Shown: one piece after another, positions 18,118-28,636 of the stretch
Position numbering within the stretch: position 1 is the first letter of the stretch
Layout of the letters: each line of letters begins with the position of its first letter
Translations under genes and position numbers: made by a program
The notes under the pieces: generated by a model
What the model was told of the DNA's origin: nothing
The model's database searches: none
Seen by the model: only the letters and a program-made list of their open reading frames with translations
Assembly (NCBI GenBank): GCA_965248255.1
Contig: CBDFIW010000004.1
Location: forward strand, 1,488,001 to 1,552,000
From: JAKZVK01 sp965248255
Lineage (GTDB): Bacteria > Acidobacteriota > Terriglobia > Bryobacterales > UBA6623
Direction of reading: 5' to 3'
Length of the DNA: 64,000 nucleotides

Positions 18118-18435
18118 CTAAGCCGCCTGCCGGGGTTGGACGTTCCTTTCGATCTCAGTCCGGGATTCCCGGGCCGCTGACTCGAGATCGTACCGACTCT
18201 GTCAGCTCATCCAGAACTGCGCTGTGCTTCGGAAATAGCGGGCCAGTCGCAAGGCGGTATCCGCGGTGATGGCACGCCGGCAATGGACAATCTCGCTGAT
18301 CCGTGTGACGGGAACATGCAGGTCGCGAGCCAGGCGATTCATGCTGAGCCCGAGGGGTTTCATCAGATCTTCTTCGAGAATCTCGCCCGGATGAACCGGC
18401 GGCAGTCGCTTGGCTTGTTTCGTCTTTCTCGGCAT
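18118..18435 (-). pseudogene. higA: HigA-type antitoxin with premature stop
   Basis: ATG 18435 opens an XRE-family addiction-module antitoxin: PPVHPGEILEEDLMKPLGLS, then a helix-turn-helix with NRLARDLHVPVTRISEIV, then RLARYF-x5-FWM. The frame meets TGA at 18202-18204 after 77 codons. Directly beyond it, in the same frame, it continues QSRYDLESAARE and ends at TAG 18118. Antitoxins of this family read FWMNLQ-x-x-YDLE at this point, so a single base change (Leu to stop) best explains the break. The truncated product keeps the DNA-binding domain. An AGGGAG Shine-Dalgarno precedes the start. Confidence 0.8.
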
Positions 18436-18455
18436 GGGACTCCCTTCACTTCCGG

Positions 18456-18560
18456 TCAGTGATAGTCCACAATATCAACCTGGTGTGCGTGGCCGTCCTC
18501 CCAAATAAAGCAGACCAGGAACTGGCAGTCTATAACGTCTCGCGTTAAGCGCAAGGGCCG
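18456..18560 (-). pseudogene. higB: HigB toxin C-terminal remnant
   Basis: In the frame ending at 18456, the last 40 residues read KLDAVRP..., then CQFLVCFIWEDG, then VDIVDYH and a stop. RIC/VCF-x-W-x-DG and the terminal IVDYH are the C-terminal signature of RelE/HigB-like toxins. The toxin normally has about 92 residues, but its N-terminal two thirds are not found upstream, where the divergent gene at 18591 begins. It lies 20 bp before the antitoxin gene, the usual toxin-first order of higBA. The pair is a degraded module. Confidence 0.6.
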
Positions 18561-18590
18561 AACCGCATCCAGTTTAGAAGGAGCATTCAC

Positions 18591-20282
18591 ATGCCGACGC
18601 GTTCCTACAACCGGCGCTTGTTCTTGAAGACCGGCGCGATAGCCGCGTCGACCTGGCCGGCCACCGCGCTCTCGGCCGAGACGGTCCGTCCAGAACCTCT
18701 CCAACTGCCCGAAGACCACACCGGCGCTGTCAACCGACGGCGCCGCGTCGTCGTCCAGTTCGACGCCTTCAGCCAACTCGGCGTGGACTTCCGGCAGTGG
18801 ATCGACTACCGTTTCCAGTACGCCGACGAGTCGGGCAGCCAGATCGACAGCCTGTGGTTTGACATCGGCGGCGACCCGGGTACGGCCGTCTACCCCAGCA
18901 AGGTCCTGCCGCCGTTCAATTACAAAGCGCTCGATCCCTGGCGCGAGCAGGGCATCGACTGGGCCGGCGAGCTGGTCAGAGAAACCCGCCGGCGCAGGCT
19001 CGAAGTCTTCTGGAACCACCGCATCAGCGAAGTCGAGATCGCGCCCGAGGGCGGCCTCGAGATGAAGCGGATGAATCCGCTCAAAGAGGCCAACCCCGAC
19101 TGGATCATCAAAACCTGGTGGTGGCAGGGCATGTGGAACCTCGCCGCGCCGGGCGTACGGGAGTTCAAGATCAAGGTCCTGCGCGAGCTAGCTGAGAACT
19201 ACGAGCTCGACGGCTTCCAGCTCGACTTCGCCCGCCACATGCCTTGCCTCGAGCCGGGCCGGCAATGGGAGTTACGCGGTCACGTCACCACCTTCGTCCG
19301 CATGGTGCGCGAGGTGTTGCTCGACGTCGCCCGCAAGAAAGGCCGCCCCATCCTGCTCGCGGCCCGCGTGCCCCGCAACCTGAAGGGCTGCCGCGTCGAC
19401 GGCCTCGATATCGCCGAGTGGGCGCGGCAGCACCTGGTCGACATCTTGACGCTCGGCTCACGCTCGGTGGATGTGGATGTCGAGGGCTACCGCCGGGCGA
19501 TCGACGGCCGCAATATCAAGCTGCAACCCTGCTTTGACGATCACCACACGACCGACGGCTATCGCAATCCGCCCATCGAGGTGTTTCGCGGCGCCTTCGC
19601 CAACTGGTGGCAGCAAGGCGCCGACAGCGTCGTGACGTTCAATTGGTCGAACGCGCCGCTGGAGGCCTGCAAGAAGATCGGCGCCCAGCCCGGCCCGCTC
19701 TCGCAGCGGCGGGCCTACCACGAAATCGGCAGCCCCGAGACGCTCCGCCTTAAGGACAAGGTTTTCTTCGTCGAACGCCGCGGCGGATACCCTTGGTCCA
19801 CGGGCTACTTCAACCACAACGGCGACGCTCCGCTGCCGGCGACGCTCGCCAATCGCGGCAAGTCCACGGCCCTCACCGTCCGCATCGCCGATCCCGTCCG
19901 CGCACTCGCCGATCGCGTTCAGTCGATGCGCCTCCGTGCGGTGCTCTTCCGGCGGCCCGACCGCTGGGACGCCGACTTCAGGGAAGGGGACAAGTTTGAA
20001 GCACGTCTGAACGGCGTCCCACTGACGCCGGCCTTGCGCGACCCCGACTGGAAGGACCCGCAGATCTTCTCCCCCAAGCCGCAGCGCACGTCGGGCGGCA
20101 GCGGCATTTTCGAAGTCGATCCCGAGCAAAAGCTATTGCGCCTGGAGTTCGAGGTCGATCCGCGCCTTTGCAAAGTGGGCGAAAACCGAGCCGAGATTCG
20201 CATCGTCCAACGCGCCCCGTATCGCCCCGGTGCGGACATCGTGCTCGAAAAGCTGGAAGTACACCTGCGCTACGCGGCGTAA
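18591..20282 (+). CDS. Tat-exported putative glycoside-hydrolase-like protein
   Basis: A 563-residue protein. The N-terminus NRRLFLKTGAIAAS is a twin-arginine signal. The body (about 50-400) reads as a TIM barrel: strands such as VVVQFDAF, IDSLWFDIGGD, RLEVFWNHRIS, GFQLDFARHMPC and ILLAARVPR end in acidic or aromatic residues, as in clan GH-A-like families. The Asp of GFQLDF is a candidate catalytic residue. The C-terminal 150 residues look like beta-sandwich domains. I cannot assign a GH family. AAGGAG lies 10 nt before ATG 18591. It probably acts on plant or microbial polysaccharide in the periplasm. Confidence 0.65.
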   Translation: MPTRSYNRRLFLKTGAIAASTWPATALSAETVRPEPLQLPEDHTGAVNRRRRVVVQFDAFSQLGVDFRQWIDYRFQYADESGSQIDSLWFDIGGDPGTAVYPSKVLPPFNYKALDPWREQGIDWAGELVRETRRRRLEVFWNHRISEVEIAPEGGLEMKRMNPLKEANPDWIIKTWWWQGMWNLAAPGVREFKIKVLRELAENYELDGFQLDFARHMPCLEPGRQWELRGHVTTFVRMVREVLLDVARKKGRPILLAARVPRNLKGCRVDGLDIAEWARQHLVDILTLGSRSVDVDVEGYRRAIDGRNIKLQPCFDDHHTTDGYRNPPIEVFRGAFANWWQQGADSVVTFNWSNAPLEACKKIGAQPGPLSQRRAYHEIGSPETLRLKDKVFFVERRGGYPWSTGYFNHNGDAPLPATLANRGKSTALTVRIADPVRALADRVQSMRLRAVLFRRPDRWDADFREGDKFEARLNGVPLTPALRDPDWKDPQIFSPKPQRTSGGSGIFEVDPEQKLLRLEFEVDPRLCKVGENRAEIRIVQRAPYRPGADIVLEKLEVHLRYAA

Positions 20283-20412
20283 GCCTCCACGCTTGCCGGC
20301 TCTTCCCCTCAGGAGCATGAGTTCACCATGTGTCGACGGGGATTCTGAAGGGCCAAGCCGGCCTCCGATGGCGTCCGGACAAAGTTTGCTCCCGCGGCGC
20401 TTCACCCTAAAG

Positions 20413-20440
20413 TTGACGGCCTTTTTTGGCGTGTGATAAC
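20413..20440 (+). promoter_or_regulatory. Candidate promoter of the F1 ATP synthase operon
   Basis: TTGACG (20413-20418), a 16-nt spacer, and GATAAC (20435-20440) preceded by an extended -10 TG at 20432-20433. It lies about 130 nt before atpH ATG 20574. This is inferred from consensus only. Confidence 0.45.
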
Positions 20441-20573
20441 TTGATGATTACGTTAGCCCTTCCGTCGCCGGCAAGGGATCATTTCCGGGTCCCCACGCCC
20501 GTCAAACCAAAACGAAAACCACCGCGGTGTGCAGGCTGAAACAGCCGGAGAAGGTCTTCTCTGACTCCCAATC

Positions 20574-21125
20574 ATGGCGCTTGCAGTAGCGAATCGATAT
20601 ACCCAGGCTCTCTTGGACGTTGTCAGCCGTTCGGAGTCGCCTGTCAGCGCTCAAGAGACCGCCCGGCAGCTTGAGACTTTTCGCGACGTCCTTCGCGAGT
20701 CCGCCGAATTGCTGGGCGTCTTGACGTCGCCGAGCGTCGAGCCTGCCAAGAAACGCCGTCTCATCACGAGCCTGAGCGAACGGTTGGGTCTCGGGCGGCC
20801 GGTCCGGAACTTCCTCTGCGTCGTGATTGACCATCGCCGTGTGCGGCTGCTGGACGAGATGGTGCGGGCGTACCGCGTCTTGCTCGACGATCAGGCCGGC
20901 ATCGCACGCGTGGGCGTCAGCCTGGCGCGCCCGATGGACGAAGATCTCCGCAGGGCCCTCGTTGACCGATTCAGCCGGGTGACGGGCAAGCGCGTGATCG
21001 CGACCTTCGACGTCGACGCGGACCTGCTGGGCGGCGCCGTCGTGCGGCACGAGTCGACGGTCTACGACGGCTCGCTGCGCGCCCAACTCAAGTCCCTCCA
21101 CCGCGCCCTCACGGGAGACCACTAG
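20574..21125 (+). CDS. atpH: ATP synthase F1 subunit delta
   Basis: The 183-residue stator subunit that joins the alpha3-beta3 head to the b-subunit stalk. The N-terminal helical bundle (VANRYTQALLDV...) and the C-terminal signature DLLGGAVVRHESTVYDGSLRAQL are those of the OSCP/delta family. It is the first gene of the F1 cluster. Its stop is 4 bp from atpA, so translation is likely coupled. The usual partner upstream, atpF, is not here but 42 kb downstream. Confidence 0.95.
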   Translation: MALAVANRYTQALLDVVSRSESPVSAQETARQLETFRDVLRESAELLGVLTSPSVEPAKKRRLITSLSERLGLGRPVRNFLCVVIDHRRVRLLDEMVRAYRVLLDDQAGIARVGVSLARPMDEDLRRALVDRFSRVTGKRVIATFDVDADLLGGAVVRHESTVYDGSLRAQLKSLHRALTGDH

Positions 21126-21129
21126 ACTA

Positions 21130-22665
<1,536 letters not shown>

Positions 22666-23248
22666 CTAGTGGAATGTCGGGCAGGAATCTTGGCGGAAGG
22701 CAGACGGAGGGGCGCGCCGCCCCGTGCCTGCGGACTTGGCATACCGGGCCCTGGAGTTTCTACATTTGCCCAGGTGTTGGCGGCGACGTCTGGCCTATGA
22801 GAGTTGCGATCAAGGTGGAAAGCAGAGACGAAGTGGGGCTGTTCGTCGGGGGTTCCGCCCCGGAGGGGCCGGAAGATCATAGCCCACGGCTTCAGCCGTG
22901 GGTAGACGGTAACAATCTCCCTGAAGCCCTGAAAGGGGCGACACAGCTTTTGCGAGAGACTTGTGACCATCCGATGAGGCCCGCAACTCACCCGGCGCCC
23001 ATACGGGGCGGGCAGGAGTTGGTTGTATCGCCCTTCCAGGGCTTGCCGTGTATCGTCACTTTTCCCACGGCTGAAGCCGTGGGCTGTAATCTCTGGCCCC
23101 TCCGGGGCCCCAGCGAGCTCGGCGGCACGCCCCTTCATTCGCAAGGTTGCTATTTGGCAAATGTACAGACTCCGGGACTCGGCATGCCGAGCCCCCACAT
23201 CGCCGGGCCGGACGGTCAACTCATCTCCGGGAGAGGTATCGAATCAGC
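22666..23248. repeat. Repeat-filled spacer between atpA and atpG with a long inverted repeat
   Basis: No gene is seen here. The core is a long imperfect inverted repeat: arm 22857-22945 (starting GCCCCGGAGGGGCC) and arm 23024-23108 (ending GGCCCCTCCGGGGC), separated by about 78 bp. Each arm contains the shorter palindrome CCCACGGCTTCAGCCGTGGG or its complement. The whole unit looks like a repeat-derived insertion that could form a stable RNA hairpin inside the atp transcript. The first 12 bp after atpA (TAGTGGAATG...) resemble the sequence after the IS5 element at 36579. Confidence 0.8.
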
Positions 23249-24118
23249 ATGCCGAACCTGATCGACTTACGCCGGCGCATCCGGTCGGTCAAGAACACGC
23301 AGCAGATCACCAGCGCCATGAAGATGGTCTCGGCGGCGAAGCTGCGCCGGGCCCAAGGCAAGGTGATCGCCGCGCGGCCGTACTCCTCGTTGCTCGTGGA
23401 GATGCTCTCGAGCGTGCTGCGCCACCTGCCCGAGGGCTCGCCGGTGCTGGAGCACTCTTTGCTCGCGCGGCGCGAGCCGAATCGCATCGCCGTCGTGCTG
23501 CTCAGCGGCGACAAGGGGCTCTGCGGGGCGTTCAACAGCAACGTGATCCGGGCCGCCGAGCGGTTTGTCGGCGAGCACGCCGAGTCGAAGGTCGAGTTGC
23601 AATTGGTCGGGCGCAAGGGACGGGATTACTACCGCCGCCGCGAGACCACCATCACCGGCGAATGGGTGAATCTGTTCAATCGTCCGATCGAGTTCACTGC
23701 GGCCGGCGAGATCGCCGATGGGCTGATCGAGCGCTACACGAAGGCCGAGGTGGACGCCGTCTACTTGATCTACAACGAGTTCAAGAGCGCGATGTCACAG
23801 AAGGTGTTGCTGCAGCCGCTGCTGCCGGTTCGCGCGCCGCAGGCCGCCGAGGGCGGCTCGGCCGAGTACCTCTACCAGCAGCCGCCCGAGGAGATCTTTC
23901 GAAGCCTGCTGCCGAAGTATGTGCGCGTGAGCTTGTACCGCGCCATGCTGGAGTCGGCCGCCGCCGAGCACGCCGCGCGCATGACGGCGATGGACTCGGC
24001 CACGCGCAACGCCGGGGAAATGATCGACAAGCTGACACTGTTCCTCAACCGTGTGCGGCAGGCCAGCATCACCACGGAGTTGATCGAGGTCGTCAGCGGC
24101 GCCCAGGCGCTGGAGTAG
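23249..24118 (+). CDS. atpG: ATP synthase F1 subunit gamma
   Basis: A 289-residue central rotor shaft. The N-terminal helix starts MPNLIDLRRRIRSVKNTQQIT, followed by KMVSAAKLRRAQ, and the C-terminal helix ends with TLFLNRVRQASITTELIEVVSGAQAL; both are hallmarks of gamma. The middle Rossmann-like domain carries LSGDKGLCGAFNSN. ATG 23249 fits the family start. A GGGAGAGG element lies about 11 nt upstream. The TAG stop is also the first part of a dispersed repeat (24115-24193). Confidence 0.95.
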   Translation: MPNLIDLRRRIRSVKNTQQITSAMKMVSAAKLRRAQGKVIAARPYSSLLVEMLSSVLRHLPEGSPVLEHSLLARREPNRIAVVLLSGDKGLCGAFNSNVIRAAERFVGEHAESKVELQLVGRKGRDYYRRRETTITGEWVNLFNRPIEFTAAGEIADGLIERYTKAEVDAVYLIYNEFKSAMSQKVLLQPLLPVRAPQAAEGGSAEYLYQQPPEEIFRSLLPKYVRVSLYRAMLESAAAEHAARMTAMDSATRNAGEMIDKLTLFLNRVRQASITTELIEVVSGAQALE

Positions 24119-24193
24119 GGGCGGAGCGCTGTCTCCGCCCGAACGGCCGCTGCGAACCCGAACGCAAAGGGCCGACACAGCGGTCGACCCCTA
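24115..24193. repeat. REP-like inverted-repeat element overlapping the atpG stop
   Basis: The left arm GTAGGGGCGGAGCGCTGTC starts inside the atpG stop codon. The right arm reads, in complement, TAGGGGTCGACCGCTGTG. It is the same family as 63374-63483. The 79-bp unit fills most of the atpG-atpD gap. Confidence 0.65.
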
Positions 24194-24240
24194 TGGGCGC
24201 GGCGGTCAACAGGCAACACGATTCACGGATCAGGAGTCAT

Positions 24241-25680
24241 ATGGCAAACGTAGGCAAAGTCATTCAGGTCGCCGGACCGGCGGTGGACGTCCAGTTCAGC
24301 GAGGGTCATCTCCCGAAGATCTACAACGCGGTGCGCATCACGAGCGAAGGTTTCGACGTCGAGTCGCCCATGAGCATCATCTGCGAGGTGCAGCAACATC
24401 TCGGCGAGGGCCGGGTGCGCACGGTGTCGATGCAGCCCACCGAGGGCCTCGTCCGCGGCATGCCCGTCGAGGACCTGGGTGAGCCGATCAGCGTCCCGGT
24501 CGGGCCCCAAACTCTTGGCCGCGTGATGAATGTGCTTGGCGAGCCTGTGGATGAAAGGGGGCCCGTCGAGACCGAGCAGCGCTTCCCAATCCACCGCCAG
24601 GCGCCGTCGCTCGAAGACCAGTCTACCGAGTTGCAGATGTTCGAGACCGGCATCAAGGTCGTCGACCTGCTCGAGCCCTATCTGCGCGGCGGCAAGATCG
24701 GACTGTTCGGCGGAGCGGGCGTTGGCAAGACCGTCATCATCATGGAGCTGATCAACAACATCGCCCTCAAGCACGGCGGTGTGTCGGTCTTCTCCGGCGT
24801 GGGCGAGCGCACGCGCGAGGGCAATGACCTCTGGCTCGAGATGCAGGAGTCGGGTGTCGTCGATCCCGACAACTGGCAGAAGTCGAAGGCGGCGCTGATC
24901 TACGGCCAGATGACCGAGCCGCCCGGCGCGCGCCTGAGAGTGGGCCTCACCGGCCTGACCGTCGCTGAGTACTTCCGCGACGTCGAGGGCCAGGACGTGC
25001 TGCTGTTCATCGACAACATTTTCCGCTTCACGCAGGCCGGTTCCGAGGTTTCGGCGCTCTTGGGACGCATGCCCTCGGCCGTCGGCTACCAGCCCAACCT
25101 GGCAACCGAGATGGGCGAGCTGGAAGAGCGCATCACCTCGACCAAGAAGGGTTCGATCACCTCGGTGCAGGCCATCTACGTACCCGCTGACGACTACACC
25201 GATCCGGCCCCGGCTACGACCTTTGCGCACCTCGACGCCACCACCAACCTGTCGCGTGAGATCGCCGCGCTGGGCATCTACCCGGCAGTCGACCCGCTGG
25301 CTTCGACCTCTCGAATTCTGGACCCCAACGTGGTCGGCGCCGAGCACTACGACACGGCCCAGGACGTCAAGCAGATCCTGCAACGCTACAAAGAGCTGCA
25401 GGACATCATCGCCATTCTCGGCGTGGAAGAGCTCTCCGAAGAGGACAAGCTGGTCGTCGCCCGGGCCCGCAAGATCCAGCGCTTCCTCTCGCAGCCCTTC
25501 TTCGTCGCCGAGCAGTTCACCGGACTGGAAGGCAAGTACGTAAGCCTGTCCGACAGCATTCGCGGCTTCAAGGAGATCGTCGAGGGCAAGCACGACGATC
25601 TCCCCGAGCAGGCCTTCTACCTGGTCGGCACGATCGAAGAGGCCGTTGAGAAAGCCAGGCAACTCGAGAAGGCGGCGTAG
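24241..25680 (+). CDS. atpD: ATP synthase F1 subunit beta
   Basis: The 479-residue catalytic subunit. Walker A is GGAGVGKT at 157-164. The catalytic glutamate lies in GERTREGNDLW (about 188), and Walker B is in VLLFIDNIF. The C-terminal helical hinge is VEELSEED where most enzymes have DELSEED. ATG 24241 gives the family N-terminus; the open frame extends much further upstream through repeat DNA, but that part is not gene-like. It is followed after 2 bp by atpC. Confidence 0.97.
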   Translation: MANVGKVIQVAGPAVDVQFSEGHLPKIYNAVRITSEGFDVESPMSIICEVQQHLGEGRVRTVSMQPTEGLVRGMPVEDLGEPISVPVGPQTLGRVMNVLGEPVDERGPVETEQRFPIHRQAPSLEDQSTELQMFETGIKVVDLLEPYLRGGKIGLFGGAGVGKTVIIMELINNIALKHGGVSVFSGVGERTREGNDLWLEMQESGVVDPDNWQKSKAALIYGQMTEPPGARLRVGLTGLTVAEYFRDVEGQDVLLFIDNIFRFTQAGSEVSALLGRMPSAVGYQPNLATEMGELEERITSTKKGSITSVQAIYVPADDYTDPAPATTFAHLDATTNLSREIAALGIYPAVDPLASTSRILDPNVVGAEHYDTAQDVKQILQRYKELQDIIAILGVEELSEEDKLVVARARKIQRFLSQPFFVAEQFTGLEGKYVSLSDSIRGFKEIVEGKHDDLPEQAFYLVGTIEEAVEKARQLEKAA

Positions 25681-25682
25681 TC

Positions 25683-26090
25683 ATGGCCGGCAAGCTAACG
25701 CTCGAAGTCGCCGTCCCCGAGCGGCTGCTCGTGGAAGAGGAAGTCGACGAGGTCCAACTCCCGGCCGCCGACGGCTACCTCGGCGTCCTGCCCCAGCACG
25801 CCCCCCTGATGGCCCAACTCGGCTTTGGGGTGATGAGCTTCCGCACGGACCATCAAACCAGATACATCGCCCTGCACGGCGGGCTGGTCGAAGTGCTGCC
25901 CGACCACGTCCGGGTCCTGGCCGACGCGGCCGAGTGGGCCGACGAGGTCGATGTGGTGCGGGCCCGTGAGTCCCGGCAGCGTGCGGTGGGACGCTTTGAC
26001 AACGACGAGCTGGAGGTAGATGTCGAAAGGGCCCGTGCCGCCGTCGCCCGCGCGCAAGCCCGTCTTGATGCCTCCGATCGCGACGGTTAG
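25683..26090 (+). CDS. atpC: ATP synthase F1 subunit epsilon
   Basis: 135 residues: an N-terminal beta-sandwich (LEVAVPERLLVEEEVDEVQLPAADG..., then GYLGVLPQHAPLM) and a two-helix C-terminus (about 90-135) rich in Arg and Ala, which can insert into the head and inhibit ATP hydrolysis. It ends the F1 operon. A 6-bp hairpin follows at 26105. Confidence 0.93.
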   Translation: MAGKLTLEVAVPERLLVEEEVDEVQLPAADGYLGVLPQHAPLMAQLGFGVMSFRTDHQTRYIALHGGLVEVLPDHVRVLADAAEWADEVDVVRARESRQRAVGRFDNDELEVDVERARAAVARAQARLDASDRDG

Positions 26091-26104
26091 CTGCTGGCGA
26101 GCCC

Positions 26105-26123
26105 GCACGGGAAGAAACCGTGC
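26105..26123 (+). terminator. Hairpin after atpC
   Basis: GCACGG and CCGTGC flank a 7-nt loop, 15 bp past the atpC stop. There is no U-run. It could be a weak or Rho-assisted terminator. Confidence 0.3.
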
Positions 26124-26285
26124 CCGAGCGCCAGTGAAGGACTCACGACCGTTGGGTTCCTCGGAGGACCCACTTGGTACCGGCGTTTCGGGGGCCGCCG
26201 TTCCCGGGTACACTGATGGATTGGTCCGGCCGGCCCGAGATACGTAAACCGCGCCGGATTCGTGAAATAGGCAAGGGAATCACTG

Positions 26286-28385
26286 ATGAAGGCTTACGAA
26301 GGCAGTGACATTCGAAACATCGGCATCGTCGGCCACGGCGATACCGGCAAGACCACGGTCTTGGCGGGGTACCTCTATGCCGCGGGCGACACGAGCCGCC
26401 TGACCCGGGTCGACGAGGGCAACACCATCACCGACTACGATGAAGAAGAGATCAACCGCAAAGTCACCGTTACGTCTTCGCTGGCCTTCATCGAGTGGAA
26501 CAAGACCAAGCTCAACTTCATCGACACGCCGGGCTACAACATTTTCATCAACGATGCCAAAGCCTCTCTGTTGGCCGCCGACGCCGCCTTGGTCGTCGTG
26601 GACGGCGTCTCCGGCGTCGAGGTGCAAACCGAGAGGGTTTGGGAGTTCGCCGAAGACTACGGCCTGGCGCGCGTGATTCTCGTCAATAAGCTCGACCGCG
26701 AGCGGGCCGAGTTTGCGCGCATCGTCTCGAACATCCAAGAGACGTTGAGCAAAAAAGCTGTTCCAGTGCAGATTCCGATCGGGTCTGAGAAGAACTTCAA
26801 GGGCGTGGTGGACCTGGTCACCAACAAGGCCTACACCTATGAGCCGGACGGCAACGGCAAGGGCCGCGAGGAGGAGATTCCCGCTGACTTGGCGCCGCGG
26901 GTGGAGTCGGCCGCCGAGGCGCTCATGGAAGTCGTCGCCGAGTGCGATGACGACCTGCTGAACGAGTACCTTGAGAATTTCACGCTGCCGCCGGAGAAGG
27001 TGCTCGCCGGCCTGCGGAAGGGTGTTGCCGAGGGACGGATCTACCCGATCCTGTGCGCCTCGGCGCTGCACAACATCGGAAGCGATGCCGCGCTTGATTT
27101 CCTGCAGGCCTACGCCCCGCCGCCGACGGCCCGGGGTGAGACCGCCGCCCGTGAGGGTGCCGAGGGCGACGCCTCCCGCAAGATTTCCGACAGCGAGCCG
27201 CTGTCGCTGTTCGTCTACAAGACCGCCGCCGACGCCTTCGCCGGCCGGGTGAGCTATTTCAAGGTCGTGTCGGGTGTTCTCAACAACGACGACCACGTCT
27301 ACAACTACGACCGGGGGGCCGACGAGCGTTTTGCCCGTATCAGCTTGATCTTCGGCAAGGAGCTGAAGCCGGTCAGCGCCGTCCACGCGGGCGACTTGGC
27401 CGCCGTAGCCAAACTCAAGGACACTTTCACAGGCGATAGCCTGGGCGAAAAGGGGAAGACCATCCATTACCCGGCTGTTTCCATGCCGGCGCCCGCCATC
27501 GCTTACGCCATCCAGCCCAAGACCCGCAACGACGAAGACCGGCTCGGCACCGCCATTCAGCGCGTTCTCGAGGAAGATCTTTCACTGCGGTTCTATCGTG
27601 ACGCGCAGACCAAGGAGTTTCTGCTAGCCGGCAACGGCCAGCAACACCTCGAGATCATCGTCAGCAAGCTCAAGAAGCGCTATCAGGTCGACGTCGAGCT
27701 GCATTCACCCAAGATCCCCTACCGCGAGACGATTCGCGGCCGCGCCAACGTGCAGGGACGCCACAAGAAACAGACCGGCGGCCACGGACAGTTCGGCGAT
27801 TGCAAAATCCGTATGGAGCCGCTCGAGCGCGGCAAGGAGTTCGAGTTCGCCAACGAGATTTTTGGCGGATCGATCCCGAAGACCTACATCCCCGCGGTCG
27901 AGAAGGGCATCGTCGAGGCGGCCGAGCACGGCTTTCTGGCGGGCTATCCGGTGACGGATTTCAAGGTCGTGCTCTACGACGGCTCTTATCACGACGTGGA
28001 TTCCTCCGAGTTGGCTTTCAAGCTGGCCGGCCGCAAGGCGTTCCGCAAGGCCATGGAGGAAGCCAAGCCGACCCTGCTCGAGCCGATCATGAAGGTCGAA
28101 GTGGTCGCTCCGATGGACTTCGCCGGCGACCTGATGGGCGACCTCAACGGCCGCCGGGGCCGAATTCAGGGCATGGAGACGCGCGGCAGCCATCAGATCG
28201 TACGCGCCGAGGTGCCCATGGCCGAGATGCTCACCTACGCCAACGAACTGACCTCCATGACGCAAGGCCGCGGCTCGTTCACCATGGAGATGGACCACTA
28301 CGACTTCGTGCCACAGCAGATCGCCGAGAAGGTGATCGCCCACGCGAAGGCCGAGCGCGAAGGCGTTGCAGAGGAAGAGGACTGA
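26286..28385 (+). CDS. EF-G paralogue (translational GTPase)
   Basis: A 699-residue protein with the five-domain length of elongation factor G. The G domain has a P-loop GHGDTGKTT (about residues 16-24), a G3 motif DTPGYNIF and a G4 motif NKLD. In canonical EF-G the G3 motif is DTPGH, whose histidine helps trigger GTP hydrolysis on the ribosome; here it is tyrosine, as in the FusA2-like paralogues. Switch I (TITDYDEEEINRKVTV) is also shortened relative to the RGITI type. Domains II to V are present (e.g. GGHGQFGDCKIRMEP for domain IV). It is therefore probably a specialised paralogue, not the main translocase. ATG 26286 follows a GGCAAGGG stretch. Confidence 0.85.
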   Translation: MKAYEGSDIRNIGIVGHGDTGKTTVLAGYLYAAGDTSRLTRVDEGNTITDYDEEEINRKVTVTSSLAFIEWNKTKLNFIDTPGYNIFINDAKASLLAADAALVVVDGVSGVEVQTERVWEFAEDYGLARVILVNKLDRERAEFARIVSNIQETLSKKAVPVQIPIGSEKNFKGVVDLVTNKAYTYEPDGNGKGREEEIPADLAPRVESAAEALMEVVAECDDDLLNEYLENFTLPPEKVLAGLRKGVAEGRIYPILCASALHNIGSDAALDFLQAYAPPPTARGETAAREGAEGDASRKISDSEPLSLFVYKTAADAFAGRVSYFKVVSGVLNNDDHVYNYDRGADERFARISLIFGKELKPVSAVHAGDLAAVAKLKDTFTGDSLGEKGKTIHYPAVSMPAPAIAYAIQPKTRNDEDRLGTAIQRVLEEDLSLRFYRDAQTKEFLLAGNGQQHLEIIVSKLKKRYQVDVELHSPKIPYRETIRGRANVQGRHKKQTGGHGQFGDCKIRMEPLERGKEFEFANEIFGGSIPKTYIPAVEKGIVEAAEHGFLAGYPVTDFKVVLYDGSYHDVDSSELAFKLAGRKAFRKAMEEAKPTLLEPIMKVEVVAPMDFAGDLMGDLNGRRGRIQGMETRGSHQIVRAEVPMAEMLTYANELTSMTQGRGSFTMEMDHYDFVPQQIAEKVIAHAKAEREGVAEEED

Positions 28386-28531
28386 CCTGTCGCCCCGAAC
28401 GGCCCCGTGTCGTAGCACGCCGTAGCACGCCATGCCCCTCGTTGCTCGTAGTAGGCCGCCCACCTTACTTTTCCACGCTGCTCTGGACCGAAACCCCTAA
28501 ACCTGGCGGAACTGTGGTCGTATGGCGCTCG

Positions 28532-28561
28532 TTGACCCGCCTCCGATGGGTCTGATAGGAT
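28532..28561 (+). promoter_or_regulatory. Candidate promoter of the lytic transglycosylase gene
   Basis: TTGACC (28532-28537), an 18-nt spacer, TAGGAT (28556-28561). It lies about 75 nt before ATG 28637. Confidence 0.4.
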
Positions 28562-28636
28562 CGAGCTTTCAGCCTCGGGACGCTGAGATCTTGCCCCGAA
28601 TCCCCCCTGGGGATGTGCGATCCTACCCTTGTGATC

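Noticed and set aside
18561..19019. Minus-strand open frame leading into the HigB remnant
   Set aside because: It is antisense to the Tat-exported gene at 18591 and shows no toxin-like residues before the last about 40.
23023..24240. Upstream extension of the atpD reading frame
   Set aside because: The extension overlaps atpG in another frame and the repeat spacer; family homology begins only at ATG 24241.
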